This document shows positions 22,084 to 31,898 of a stretch of 64,000 nt of DNA, piece by piece (position 1 is the first letter of the stretch; each line of letters opens with the position of its first letter). The stretch covers positions 1,364,001 to 1,428,000 of the forward strand of contig NC_071333.1 of NCBI RefSeq assembly GCF_010183535.1. Direction: 5' to 3'. The DNA is from Caenorhabditis remanei. Its lineage: Eukaryota > Nematoda > Chromadorea > Rhabditida > Rhabditidae. The position numbers were made by a program, and so were the translations under genes. The notes below the pieces were generated by a model. That model was not told the origin of the DNA. It made no database searches and worked only from the letters and a program-made list of their open reading frames with translations.

Positions 22084-23461
22084 AAATTTTGACTCACTTC
22101 TGCATTACATAAATTTAGTAGAGCATAGCAGTCGTCCAGCAGCAGTGACGATTTCCAGACGGCGCTCAGTTGGTTACAATGTTGGAATCCGATGGGACAT
22201 ATTGATGAATTCAATATGAAGATGTAGATTCCTAGTTTAGTCAACCCAAGGCGACCCAAGGCGACCCTATATCAAAAACTCCAAAACACTAAGCTATGAA
22301 TGCACACTTTTGAATTTATGTATATTAAGGTAAGAATGATATTTGGCCAGATCGAATTCAAAAAATAAGAAACTAGGCGTAGACTATGACGTTTTCAAAT
22401 CGTAATACCATTATTTTCAATAAACCAGCTAACTTTCTACCGAAACGAAAGGCGTTTCAAAAAAGGCAAACCAAACTTTTATTTCACAAAAAAAGCGACA
22501 CACGTTATTCGTTTTTTCCTTTTTATGTTTCGTCAAAAATCCTTCTCTCTGACCAGGCAACTTCTTCAATTTCAAATTTCTCTTCTCCTTTCTCTTTCTC
22601 AATGGAACTACCATATTCTTCTTTTCTGACAACCTAACCAAAGAGAATCGAAATTTGAGAAGGATCATTTGAGAAACTGAGCGATCCATCTTGGTACCCT
22701 TGCTATTCAGAAAATGTCCTATCTCTTTTTTTCCAAACCGAATAGACATTCAAAAAAAGAGACATTCAAAGAGAAAGAAAGAAACTGAGACGTTGCCCTT
22801 TTGGAGACGACAAAAAATGGATGTCTCCTTTCTAAAAGACAGAGAAGGGGTTCATGAATATTTCATGGTGGTAGATTGAGAGAAATTTTCTCTGGATTCA
22901 TTGCAAAAAGTGACAAGGTTCGATTTGATGCATGAGAAGAGTGCCTTCGTTTAAACCCGATTTGTTTGGACACAAAATAAGCATTATTCTCTGTTCCGAA
23001 ACTTTTAACTGATTTACGGATCAAACTATTCTTATCAGTGAGCCACGCATCACGTTGTTTGTTACATTCGTTTCCGTTTTAGAGCAAATTCCAGTGATTC
23101 TGAGTATGAAATCTGTGTATGAATCGAAAAAACCGTTTTATGAGCAGGTAACAGTTGTGTTTTTTGTTGATAAGTATTTTACAAGGGAGTGTCTGTAAAA
23201 AAAAGTTGTCAACTACAAAAATTAAGATCTACCTTTTATGTTTATGGTTTTTGTATAACATTTTCTATTCGCGACAATCTGTGATACCGTAACACCCTCT
23301 CAAAATTGGGCACTTTCAACTGAAAAAAGCCAAATTGTATATTTTTACTGCTTGGTACTGTAAGTTAGTGTTCCACATAGCCACTACATACAGAATTTTC
23401 AGCAAATGCTTCTTGAGTTTTAACCTTCTTTAATTTTTCTTATAAGATTCCACTTTTCCAG

Positions 23462-23567
23462 ATTTTCTCATTGCTTGTCTTCTGTCGATTTACTTGGCCA
23501 ACATGCCCTACGAGCTCCTCAATATTCCAAGAATGGGTATGGGCGTCAACCACCTGCAAATTATAAG
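23462..23567 (+). CDS. Orphan internal exon of an unidentified host gene
   Basis: Bounded by TTTTCCAG upstream and AG|GTATGATAAC downstream, open for 34 codons, with a hydrophobic start (FLIACLLSIYLANMPYELL) then NIPRMGMGVNHLQII. It is followed by a canonical 54-nt intron ending ATTTCAG at 23621. No matching upstream exon was found, and the next exon position is occupied by antisense retroelement sequence. It looks like a membrane-protein fragment cut by the insertion; the family is not recognised. Confidence 0.45.
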
Positions 23568-23611
23568 GTATGATAACTGAAAGGGAGTCTGAGTCTCAAT
23601 AAAACTTTTGT

Positions 23612-26387
23612 GTCATTTCAGGATTTTCGGACATGTCAAGGCATCTGTTGTGTTTTTGATGTTGTTGAGTGCCGCCCATGCTGATCGTCGTCTTCTGTGA
23701 ATTTCTGGCTCTAGATCGTTTTTTGTATTGAGCAGTCTTCCCAAGTACACGTATTCCTCAACATCTTCAATTGCAGTCATGGTGTTGTTTTTTCTGATAT
23801 TTATTTGGTGACTTGACGCAAATTTGTTCCTCAGCACTTTTGTTTTATTCGCGTTTATTTCCAGACCGACTGTTTCACAACTGTTTATCAGCTCTTGTAG
23901 CATTTTTTCCGCTATTTGTGGAGTTTTCGAGATGAGAATGATATCGTCGGCGAATCGTAGATGTGTTAGGTTTCTGCCGTTAATTCTGATACCAGGGGAG
24001 TTATCATAGTCATCTTTGTCTTCTTTTATATGTGGCCATGACATTCGACTAAAGGCCGTTTCGAGACAAGCAGAAAACAAGTTTGGTGAGATGGGGTCAC
24101 CTTGTCTGACACCTCTGGTAATGGGGATATTGACTGGGTTATAGAATGGTGTGATTGTGGTGGAGCAATCGTTGTAGCACTCTTTTAGGAGTTTTATGTA
24201 TCCAGAGTCTATCCCTTGAGTCTTCAGGCTTTCCCATAGAGCGGCAGGTTCGATCGTGTCGAATGCCTTTTTGAAGTCGATAAATATCATTGTGATTGGT
24301 ATTTGGTATTCTCGACCTACTTCCAGCAGTCGTTGTACTGAATGGATGTGGTCAATCGTCGAGAAGGATCTTCTGAATCCTGCTTGTTCGACCGGTTGTG
24401 CTTCTTCCAATGAATTCCGGATTCTATTCAGAATACATTTCGTGAAAGCTTTATATAGTACGGGAAGCAGGCAGATCGGACGATAATTTTCTAGATTTTC
24501 TTTGAATCCTTTCTTGAATATTAGAGTCGTTTTTGACGATTTCCACTTTGTTGGAACTTTTCCTTCTTTCAGGTAGCGCGAGAACTTTTTCGCTAGGAGT
24601 TTGTGAACGGTGAAGTGACAGCTTTTCAGGAAGTCTGCTGATATCTTGTCTTCTCCCGCCGCTTTACCGTTTTGGAATGAGTTCAGGGAGTGTTGGATTT
24701 CTTCTGGAAGGAATGGAGGTAATGCTTCTGTTTGTTGAGGGAGAGTGGTTGTAGCGCTTGGCTTCTTGGTTGCAAACAGGTTTGCGTAGAACCGTCTTAC
24801 TTCGATTTCCATTTTTTCTCGAGAAGTGAGTTTTTCTCCCGTCTCTCCTGATATCAAACATGGAATGTATGATTGGTATTCGTTGATGTCCCTTGCAACC
24901 TTCTTCAGACTCCTTTTCTGGTTTGCAGCATTCAGAAGTCTATCTTTCGTGAAATTTTCATGATCTTTCTTCACTGCTTGCCTACATTCTTTGGACAGGG
25001 TCTTGAAATTGGGGTCTGATCTATTAGTGCATCTTCTCTTTGTCAGTAATAGTCTTGTATTGTCCGTCAGTCTATTTCTAGAATGATTATTTGGCATTGT
25101 CACAGCAGCGTCTTGCGCGTTCTTCAGAACGTGTATAAGGGTATCGTACTCCTTATCGATATCTTGATCTTCACAAGAGTCAAGAGTTTCTGTTGCGAGC
25201 AACGCTGCTGTCGGGTCTAGGACTCTTCTAGGCGGCTTCCTTCTCTTCACTTGCTCGTACTTCGCCTGCTTTGCGTTTATGTGGATTTTCGCTCGTAGCA
25301 TACGGTGATCGCTGCCGTTTGTGAATGAAGGAACAACAGAGACGTCGGTGATGTATTTTCCGTTTGCAAGAATGTGATCCAACTCGTGTCTGTGTTGTTT
25401 ATCGGGACTGATGTAGGTCCATCGTCGGTGAGTCGGCTTTATGAACTGTGAGTTCATGTGGAATACTCTGTTGACCTCGCAGAACGTGGCAAGTCTCTCT
25501 CCACTGTCGTTTCTCTTTTCCATGGAGTGTGGGCCAATGAATACTTCGTTTCCTTTCCTTTCACCGATTCTGGCATTAAAGTCTCCTATGACCATTTTAT
25601 ATCTACTCTTGCATGACTTGTACACGTCTTCTAGATTTTCGTAGAAATTTGAGTGTTCTTCTTCTTCGTAATCAGCGGTGGGTGCATAGCCTTGTATGAT
25701 AGTGCACTGATTCTTGTTCACTTGCAGTGTAATGTATCCGATACGATGACTCACTATCTTTATCTCTTTTATTTTTGGCATAAGGGATTTATTAATTATA
25801 AATTCTACACCGCCAGATACAGAAGAGTCGTTGCGTTTTCCAAGTATTACGCCGGTTCCGTCCCGGTTTGTCATATGCACTTCTGCGGATCTTTTTGTTT
25901 CTGAGAGACCAATAATGTCGTATTTAATGCGATTTATCTCTTCGAGTAGTTCTGCAAGTCTGTTGTCTGTGGCGACAGACCTGCAGTTAAAAGTGCATAT
26001 TCTTAGATCGGTTTTTCTGGTTTTTGGCCGGGTTAACTTTGTCCTTTTTGAGTGGTAGACATCCATAACTCCGGGATTAGATCGCCTCTCTCGACGTGCT
26101 ACTGAATCTACCGTGACAGTTGCAGAGGCCGAGTGCGGAGGACTGAGGCAGGTTTTGGTGCTGTTTTGAGCGGTTTGGGTGTCTCTAGTTACTTTACTAT
26201 GGTCTGCTAAACCAATGCTAAAGCCGCCCGGTCACAGAGAGTATTCGACGCTACCTCTGACCTGCGTGAGACGTTGTACTTCTTGGCCAGATGTTTCACT
26301 CCCGGCGTGACGAATTCGCCGGGTTTGTAGAAGTGTAACATCTGTTGATCTTCTTCGCCGCGAAGAGGCTCAGTACAGAAGAAGCGT
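23612..26387 (-). mobile_element. RTE-like non-LTR retrotransposon, lacking its 3' end
   Basis: Spans the ORF plus about 320 bp of GC-richer 5' leader (26067-26387), which directly abuts the first satellite monomer. The 3' side stops within about 10 bp of a splice acceptor of the orphan exon's intron. There is no poly(A), no 3' UTR and no visible target duplication. Truncation at the 3' end is the opposite of the usual 5' truncation. Confidence 0.8.
23613..26066 (-). CDS. Endonuclease-reverse transcriptase of an RTE-like non-LTR retrotransposon, 3' truncated
   Basis: 817 codons, uninterrupted. N-terminal endonuclease/exonuclease/phosphatase-type domain (about residues 20-260): CTFNCRS (24), GLSETK (53), GDFNARIG (161) and SDHRMLRAK (252). 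Reverse transcriptase (about 500-760): NYRPICLLPVLYKAF, FIDFKKAFDT (near 592), GVRQGDPISPNLFS and RFADDIILIS (near 703), with both catalytic Asp. It then continues with LGRLLNTK and stops after CPKILK. Elements of this layout usually run another 150-200 residues past the RT, so the C-terminus is missing. The intact frame suggests a recent insertion. RTE clade is my best guess; a CR1/jockey-type relative is possible. Confidence 0.9.
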   Translation of the reverse strand: MDVYHSKRTKLTRPKTRKTDLRICTFNCRSVATDNRLAELLEEINRIKYDIIGLSETKRSAEVHMTNRDGTGVILGKRNDSSVSGGVEFIINKSLMPKIKEIKIVSHRIGYITLQVNKNQCTIIQGYAPTADYEEEEHSNFYENLEDVYKSCKSRYKMVIGDFNARIGERKGNEVFIGPHSMEKRNDSGERLATFCEVNRVFHMNSQFIKPTHRRWTYISPDKQHRHELDHILANGKYITDVSVVPSFTNGSDHRMLRAKIHINAKQAKYEQVKRRKPPRRVLDPTAALLATETLDSCEDQDIDKEYDTLIHVLKNAQDAAVTMPNNHSRNRLTDNTRLLLTKRRCTNRSDPNFKTLSKECRQAVKKDHENFTKDRLLNAANQKRSLKKVARDINEYQSYIPCLISGETGEKLTSREKMEIEVRRFYANLFATKKPSATTTLPQQTEALPPFLPEEIQHSLNSFQNGKAAGEDKISADFLKSCHFTVHKLLAKKFSRYLKEGKVPTKWKSSKTTLIFKKGFKENLENYRPICLLPVLYKAFTKCILNRIRNSLEEAQPVEQAGFRRSFSTIDHIHSVQRLLEVGREYQIPITMIFIDFKKAFDTIEPAALWESLKTQGIDSGYIKLLKECYNDCSTTITPFYNPVNIPITRGVRQGDPISPNLFSACLETAFSRMSWPHIKEDKDDYDNSPGIRINGRNLTHLRFADDIILISKTPQIAEKMLQELINSCETVGLEINANKTKVLRNKFASSHQINIRKNNTMTAIEDVEEYVYLGRLLNTKNDLEPEIHRRRRSAWAALNNIKNTTDALTCPKILK

Positions 26388-29300
26388 GTGTTGGCAACTC
26401 CAAAAGGAGCCCAACACTGCCAGTTGGCTTACCTATCATCTAAACAAAGTTAATAATTACCTATTTATAATGATATAATACTAAAAATTAACTTTATTTG
26501 ACAAGGACCCAACTCGAGTGTTGCCAACTCCAAAAGGAGCCCAACACTGCCAGTTGGCTTACCTATCATCTAAACAAAGTTAATAATTACCTATTTATAA
26601 TGATATAATACTAAAAATTAACTTTATTTGACAAGGACCCAACTCGAGTGTTGGCTACTCCAAAAGGAGCCCAACACTGCCAGTTGGCTTACCTATCATC
26701 TAAACAAAGTTAATAATTACCTATTTATAATGATATAATCCTAAAAATAAACTTTATTTGACAAGGACCCAACTCGAGTGTTGGCAACTAAAATATTAGC
26801 CCAACACTGCCAGTTGGCTTACCTATCATCTAAACAAAGTTAATAATTACCTATTTATAATGATATAATCCTAAAAATTAACTTTATTTGACAAGGACCC
26901 AACTCGAGTGTTGGCAACTCCAATAGGAGCCCAACACTGCCAGTTGGCTTACCTATCATCTAAACAAAGTTAATAATTACCTATTTATAATGATATAATC
27001 CTAAAAATTAACTTTATTTGACAAGGACCCAACTCGAGTGTTGGCAACTAAAATATTAGCCCAACACTGCCAGTTGGCTTACCTATCATCTAAACAAAGT
27101 TAATAATTACCTATTTATAATGATATAATCCTAAAAATTAACTTTATTTGACAAGGACCCAACTCGAGTGTTGGCAACTCCAATAGGAGCCCAACACTGC
27201 CAGTTGGCTTACCTATCATCTAAACAAAGTTAATAATTACCTATTTATAATGATATAATCCTAAAAATTAACTTTATTTGACAAGGACCCAACTCGAGTG
27301 TTGGCAACTCCAATAGGAGCCCAACACTGCCAGTTGGCTTACCTATCATCTAAACAAAGTTAATAATTACCTATTTATAATGATATAATACTAAAAATTA
27401 ACTTTATTTGACAAGGACCCAACTCGAGTGTTGCCAACTCCAAAAGGAGCCCAACACTGCCAGTTGGCTTACCTATCATCTAAACAAAGTTAATAATTAC
27501 CTATTTATAATGATATAATACTAAAAATTAACTTTATTTGACAAGGACCCAACTCGAGTGTTGGCTACTCCAAAAGGAGCCCAACACTGCCAGTTGGCTT
27601 ACCTATCATCTAAACAAAGTTAATAATTACCTATTTATAATGATATAATCCTAAAAATAAACTTTATTTGACAAGGACCCAACTCGAGTGTTGGCAACTA
27701 AAATATTAGCCCAACACTGCCAGTTGGCTTACCTATCATCTAAACAAAGTTAATAATTACCTATTTATAATGATATAATCCTAAAAATTAACTTTATTTG
27801 ACAAGGACCCAACTCGAGTGTTGGCAACTCCAATAGGAGCCCAACACTGCCAGTTGGCTTACCTATCATCTAAACAAAGTTAATAATTACCTATTTATAA
27901 TGATATAATCCTAAAAATAAACTTTATTTGACAAGGACCCAACTCGAGTGTTGGCAACTCCAATAGGAGCCCAACACTGCCAGTTGGCTTACCTATCATC
28001 TAAACAAAGTTAATAATTACCTATTTATAATGATATAATCCTAAAAATAAACTTTATTTGACAAGGACCCAACTCGAGTGTTGGCAACTCCAATAGGAGC
28101 CCAACACTGCCAGTTGGCTTACCTATCATCTAAACAAAGTTAATAATTACCTATTTATAATGATATAATCCTAAAAATAAACTTTATTTGACAAGGACCC
28201 AACTCGAGTGTTGCCAACTCCAAAAGGAGCCCAACACTGCCAGTTGGCTTACCTATCATCTAAACAAAGTTAATAATTACCTATTTATAATGATATAATC
28301 CTAAAAATAAACTTTATTTGACAAGGACCCAACTCGAGTGTTGGCAACTCCAAAAGGAGCCCAACACTGCCAGTTGGCTTACCTATCATCTAAACAAAGT
28401 TAATAATTACCTATTTATAATGATATAATCCTAAATAAACTTTATTTGACAAGGACCCAACTCGAGTGTTGGCAACTCCAATAGGAGCCCAACACTGCCA
28501 GTTGGCTTACCTATCATCTAAACAAAGTTAATAATTACCTATTTATAATGATATAATACTAAAAATTAACTTTATTTGACAAGGACCCAACTTGAGTGTT
28601 GGCAACTCCAAAAGGAGCCCAACACTGCCAGTTGGCTTACCTATCATCTAAACAAAGTTAATAATTACCTATTTATAATAATATAATACTAAAAATTAAC
28701 TTTATTTGACAAGCACCCAACTTGAGTGTTGGCAACTCCAAAAGGAGCCCAACACTGCCAGTTGGCTTACCTATCATCTAAACAAAGTTAATAATTACCT
28801 ATTTATAATGATATAATCCTAAAAATAAACTTTATTTGACAAGGACCCAACTCGAGTGTTGGCAACTCCAAAAGGAGCCCAACACTGCCAGTTGGCTTAC
28901 CTATCATCTAAACAAAGTTAATAATTACCTATTTATAATGATATAATCCTAAAAATAAACTTTATTTGACAAGGACCCAACTCGAGTGTTGGCAACTCCA
29001 ATAGGAGCCCAACACTGCCAGTTGGCTTACCTATCATCTAAACAAAGTTAATAATTACCTATTTATAATAATATAATACTAAAAATTAACTTTATTTGAC
29101 AAGCACCCAACTTGAGTGTTGGCAACTCCAAAAGGAGGCCAACACTGCCAGTTGGCTTACCTATCATCTAAACAAAGTTAATAATTACCTATTTATAATG
29201 ATATAATCCTAAAAATAAACTTTATTTGACAAGGACCCAACTCGAGTGTTGGCAACTAAAATATTAGCCCAACACTGCCAGTTGGCTTACCTATCATCTA

Positions 29301-30077
29301 AACAAAGTTAATAATTACCTATTTATAATGATATAATCCTAAAAATTAACTTTATTTGACAAGGACCCAACTCGAGTGTTGGCAACTCCAATAGGAGCCC
29401 AACACTGCCAGTTGGCTTACCTATCATCTAAACAAAATTAATAATTACCTATTTATAATGATATAATACTAAAAATTAACTTTATTTGACAAGGATCCAA
29501 CTCGAGTGTTGGCAACTCCAATAGGAGCCCAACACTGCCAGTTGGCTTACCTATCATCTAAACAAAGTTAATAATTACCTATTTATAATGATATAATACT
29601 AAAAATTAACTTTATTTGACAAGGACCCAACTCGAGTGTTGGCAACTCCAATAGGAGCCCAACACTGCCAGTTGGCTTACCTATCATCTAAACAAAGTTA
29701 ATAATTACCTATTTATAATGATATAATACTAAAAATTAACTTTATTTGACAAGGACCCAACTCGAGTGTTGGCAACTCCAATAGGAGCCCAACACTGCCA
29801 GTTGGCTTACCTATCATCTAAACAAAGTTAATAATTACCTATTTATAATGATATAATCCTAAAAATGTACTTTATTTGACAAGCACCCAACTCGAGTGTT
29901 GGCAACTCCAAAAGGAACCCAACACTCCCAGTTGGCTTACCTATCAACTAAACAAAGTTAATAATTACCTATTTATAATGATATAATACTAAAAATTAAC
30001 TTTATTTGACAAGGATCCAACTCGAGTGTTGGCAACTCCAAAAGGAGCCCAACACTACCGGTTGGCTTACCCATCAA
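26388..30077 (+). repeat. 130-bp satellite, block A (plus orientation), ~28 monomers
   Basis: Exact 130-bp period (for example the TTGGCAACT phase at 26651 and 26781). Landmarks per monomer are GACAAGGACCCAAC, CTCGAG, then the hairpin GTGTTGG-CAA-CTCC-AAAA-GGAG-C-CCAACAC, AGTTGGCTTACCTATCA, and an AT-rich half ending TTTATTT. Identity is very high. Subtypes differ at a few sites (CCTAAAAATAAAC or ACTAAAAATTAAC; AATA or AAAA loop). Four monomers (about 26781, 27041, 27691, 29250) have the stem changed to CTAA-AATA-TTAG. No coding frame. Confidence 0.97.
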
Positions 30078-30610
30078 TACAGAACATCGCTCTCTACATG
30101 TTTATAAAAAACTAACGCCGGAACTTAAAAAGAGAATAAAAGTAAAATGGGGCAAGATAAAGAAGGTGCAAAACTGTCTGGAGAAAATGAGAGACAAATT
30201 AGAACCACCTACTTGTAGGCGTGGATAAAGGAAGTATGACTTATTACTGGCCACTAACAGGTATGGGCGGGGCCTAATGACTGGGTCATCTCGGATGTCC
30301 CAAGAAGATATGGTGTATGTGAAGACGAGACAATAGACCGACAAAGACAATCTGTCAATTAGTTGACATGCCGACATTGGATGATGACATGTGTTGTTTG
30401 TTTGACCGTGGGAATAAGTAACAAGAGGGGGGGTCGGGGTCTCTGGGAAGCATAATTAAGGAAAAGGGCTGCAAGGGTGATTAAGAATATTCATACTTGT
30501 CAAATCACGTGCCGGCCCGGGCCCGCAGGGCCCGGAGAAAAAATTATTTTTGAAAAATAGAATTGAAATTATTGGAAATTAATTTTTGAATCAATTAGAA
30601 TATATCAGCT
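30078..30610 (+). repeat. Satellite-embedded cassette, copy 1
   Basis: A 533-bp sequence unrelated to the monomer. It replaces the AT-rich half of one monomer between CTTACCCATCAA and GACAAGGACCC. Contents are a hydrophobic 91-codon frame on the minus strand (30102-30377), a run of 7 G followed by TCGGGG, and a GC-rich palindromic stretch CCGGCCCGGGCCCGCAGGG (about 30512-30535). Not recognised as a known element. The frame is probably incidental. Confidence 0.9.
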
Positions 30611-31360
30611 GACAAGGACCCGATGGGTCCTTGTCAAATAAAGTTAATTTTTAGGATTATATTATTATAATTAGGTAATTATTAACTTTGTTTAGTTGAT
30701 AGGTAAGCCAACTGGCAGTGTTGGGCTCCTTTTGGAGTTGACAACACTCGAGTTGGGTCATTCTCGATCAGGCGAAGCCTTCTGGGAAGATGAAATCTGA
30801 TGGACGAGTTCCGCGGGAGTATCTGAGTCTGAAACTTGTTATACATATATTTTAAGCTATTCGGATTTTATATAAATGATTATTCATGCTCCATTTGCTC
30901 GGGAAGTACTCGAACTAATGAGCGCCATCGTACGGTGGTACTCAATATGACCGCCATTGTATGATGGTGCTCAATAGTTCGAGTACTTCCCAAGCAAATA
31001 GAGCATGAATAATAGTTGATATGAACTCAGATTAGCTTAAAATACATATATAACAAGTTTTTTTTTGTCTTTTTTTTCGAAAATTTTTTTTTGGTTTTTT
31101 ATTCCAGATTGTTAAACATGCTGAAAAAAATTATTACACAACAAAAATTATGCTATAACTTGCTCATTGAACTGAGATATACCTTAATTATGCTACTCGA
31201 GTGTTGTCAACTCCAAAAGGAGCCCAACACTGCCAGTTGGCTTACCTATCAACTAAACAAAGTTAATAATTACCTATAACTTTGTTTAGTTGATGGGTAA
31301 GCCAACCGGCAATGTTGGGCTCCTTTTGGAGTTGCCAACACTCGAGTTGGGTCCTTGTCA
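30611..31360. repeat. Orientation-switch region between two inverted cassettes
   Basis: At 30611-30634 GACAAGGACCC meets its complement GGGTCCTTGTC and the satellite flips to minus for one monomer (to about 30759). Non-satellite sequence follows (30760-31194), including a palindromic MITE. A partial plus monomer starts at 31195 and flips again near 31272 (ATTACCTAT|AACTTTG). The inverted second cassette then begins. The whole is an imperfect giant palindrome centred near 30.95 kb. Confidence 0.85.
30835..31057. mobile_element. Palindromic MITE at the centre of the satellite inversion
   Basis: Arms of about 80 bp (30835-30915 and 30977-31057): CTTGTTATACATATATTTTA...GGGAAGTACTCGAAC and complement. 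Between them are two tandem self-complementary units, GCGCCATCGTACGGTGGTAC and ACCGCCATTGTATGATGGTG. No coding frame. Confidence 0.8.
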
Positions 31361-31898
31361 GCTGATATATTCTAACTGATTCAAAAATTAATTTCCAATA
31401 ATTTCAATTCTATTTTTCAAAAAAAAATTTTTCTCCGGGCCCTGCGGGCCCGGGCCGGCCCGTGATTTGACAAGTATGAATATTCTTAATCACCCTTGCA
31501 GCCCTTTTCCTTAATTATGCTTCCCAGAGCCCCCGACCCCCCCCCCCCCTCTTGTTACTTATTCCCACGGTCAAACAAACAACACATGTCATCATCCAAT
31601 GTCGGCATGTCAACTAATTGACAGATTGTCTTTGTCGGTCTATTGTCTCGTCTTCACATACACCATATCTTCTTGGGACATCCGAGATGACCCAGTCATT
31701 AGGCCCCGCCCATACCTGTTAGTGGCCAGTAATAAGTCATACTTCCTTTATCCACGCCTACAAGTAGGTGGTTCTAATTTGTCTCTCATTTTCTCCAGAC
31801 AGTTTTGCACCTTCTTTATCTTGCCCCATTTTATTTTTATTCTCTTTCTAAGTTCCGGCGTTAGTTTTTTATAAACATGTAGAGAGCGATGTTCTGTA
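31361..31898 (-). repeat. Satellite-embedded cassette, copy 2 (inverted)
   Basis: Nearly identical to copy 1 but reversed, as are the surrounding monomers. The homopolymer is 13 C (G on the cassette strand) instead of 7. The 91-codon frame is at 31599-31874 on the plus strand. Junctions with the monomer are the same as in copy 1. Confidence 0.9.

Larger units (their letters stand above)
20831..23461. other. Non-coding interval with several small repeats
   Basis: No gene is recognised. A segment TTTTTGTAGTTGGCAACTTT with ACACTCCCT (21473-21512) occurs inverted at 23184-23222. TCAACTACAAAAA followed by TCTACCTTT occurs near 21640 and again directly near 23206. GAGCAGGTGACAGGTGTG (21742) recurs as GAGCAGGTAACAGTTGTG (23142). 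These mark an old family of dispersed elements. A palindrome and a tRNA-like piece are listed separately. Confidence 0.45.

Noticed and set aside
23824..24861. Several short frames opposite or overlapping the RTE-like ORF
   Set aside because: Shadows of the 817-codon minus-strand frame.
26388..30077. CRISPR-like array
   Set aside because: The 130-bp units are contiguous with no unique spacers, and the sequence is eukaryotic; this is a satellite.
30102..30377. 91-codon frame in the cassette as a gene (also 31599-31874 and 45550-45825)
   Set aside because: The copies are almost identical throughout, so an intact frame is uninformative. Copy 4 breaks it in a G run, and no start context or domain is seen.
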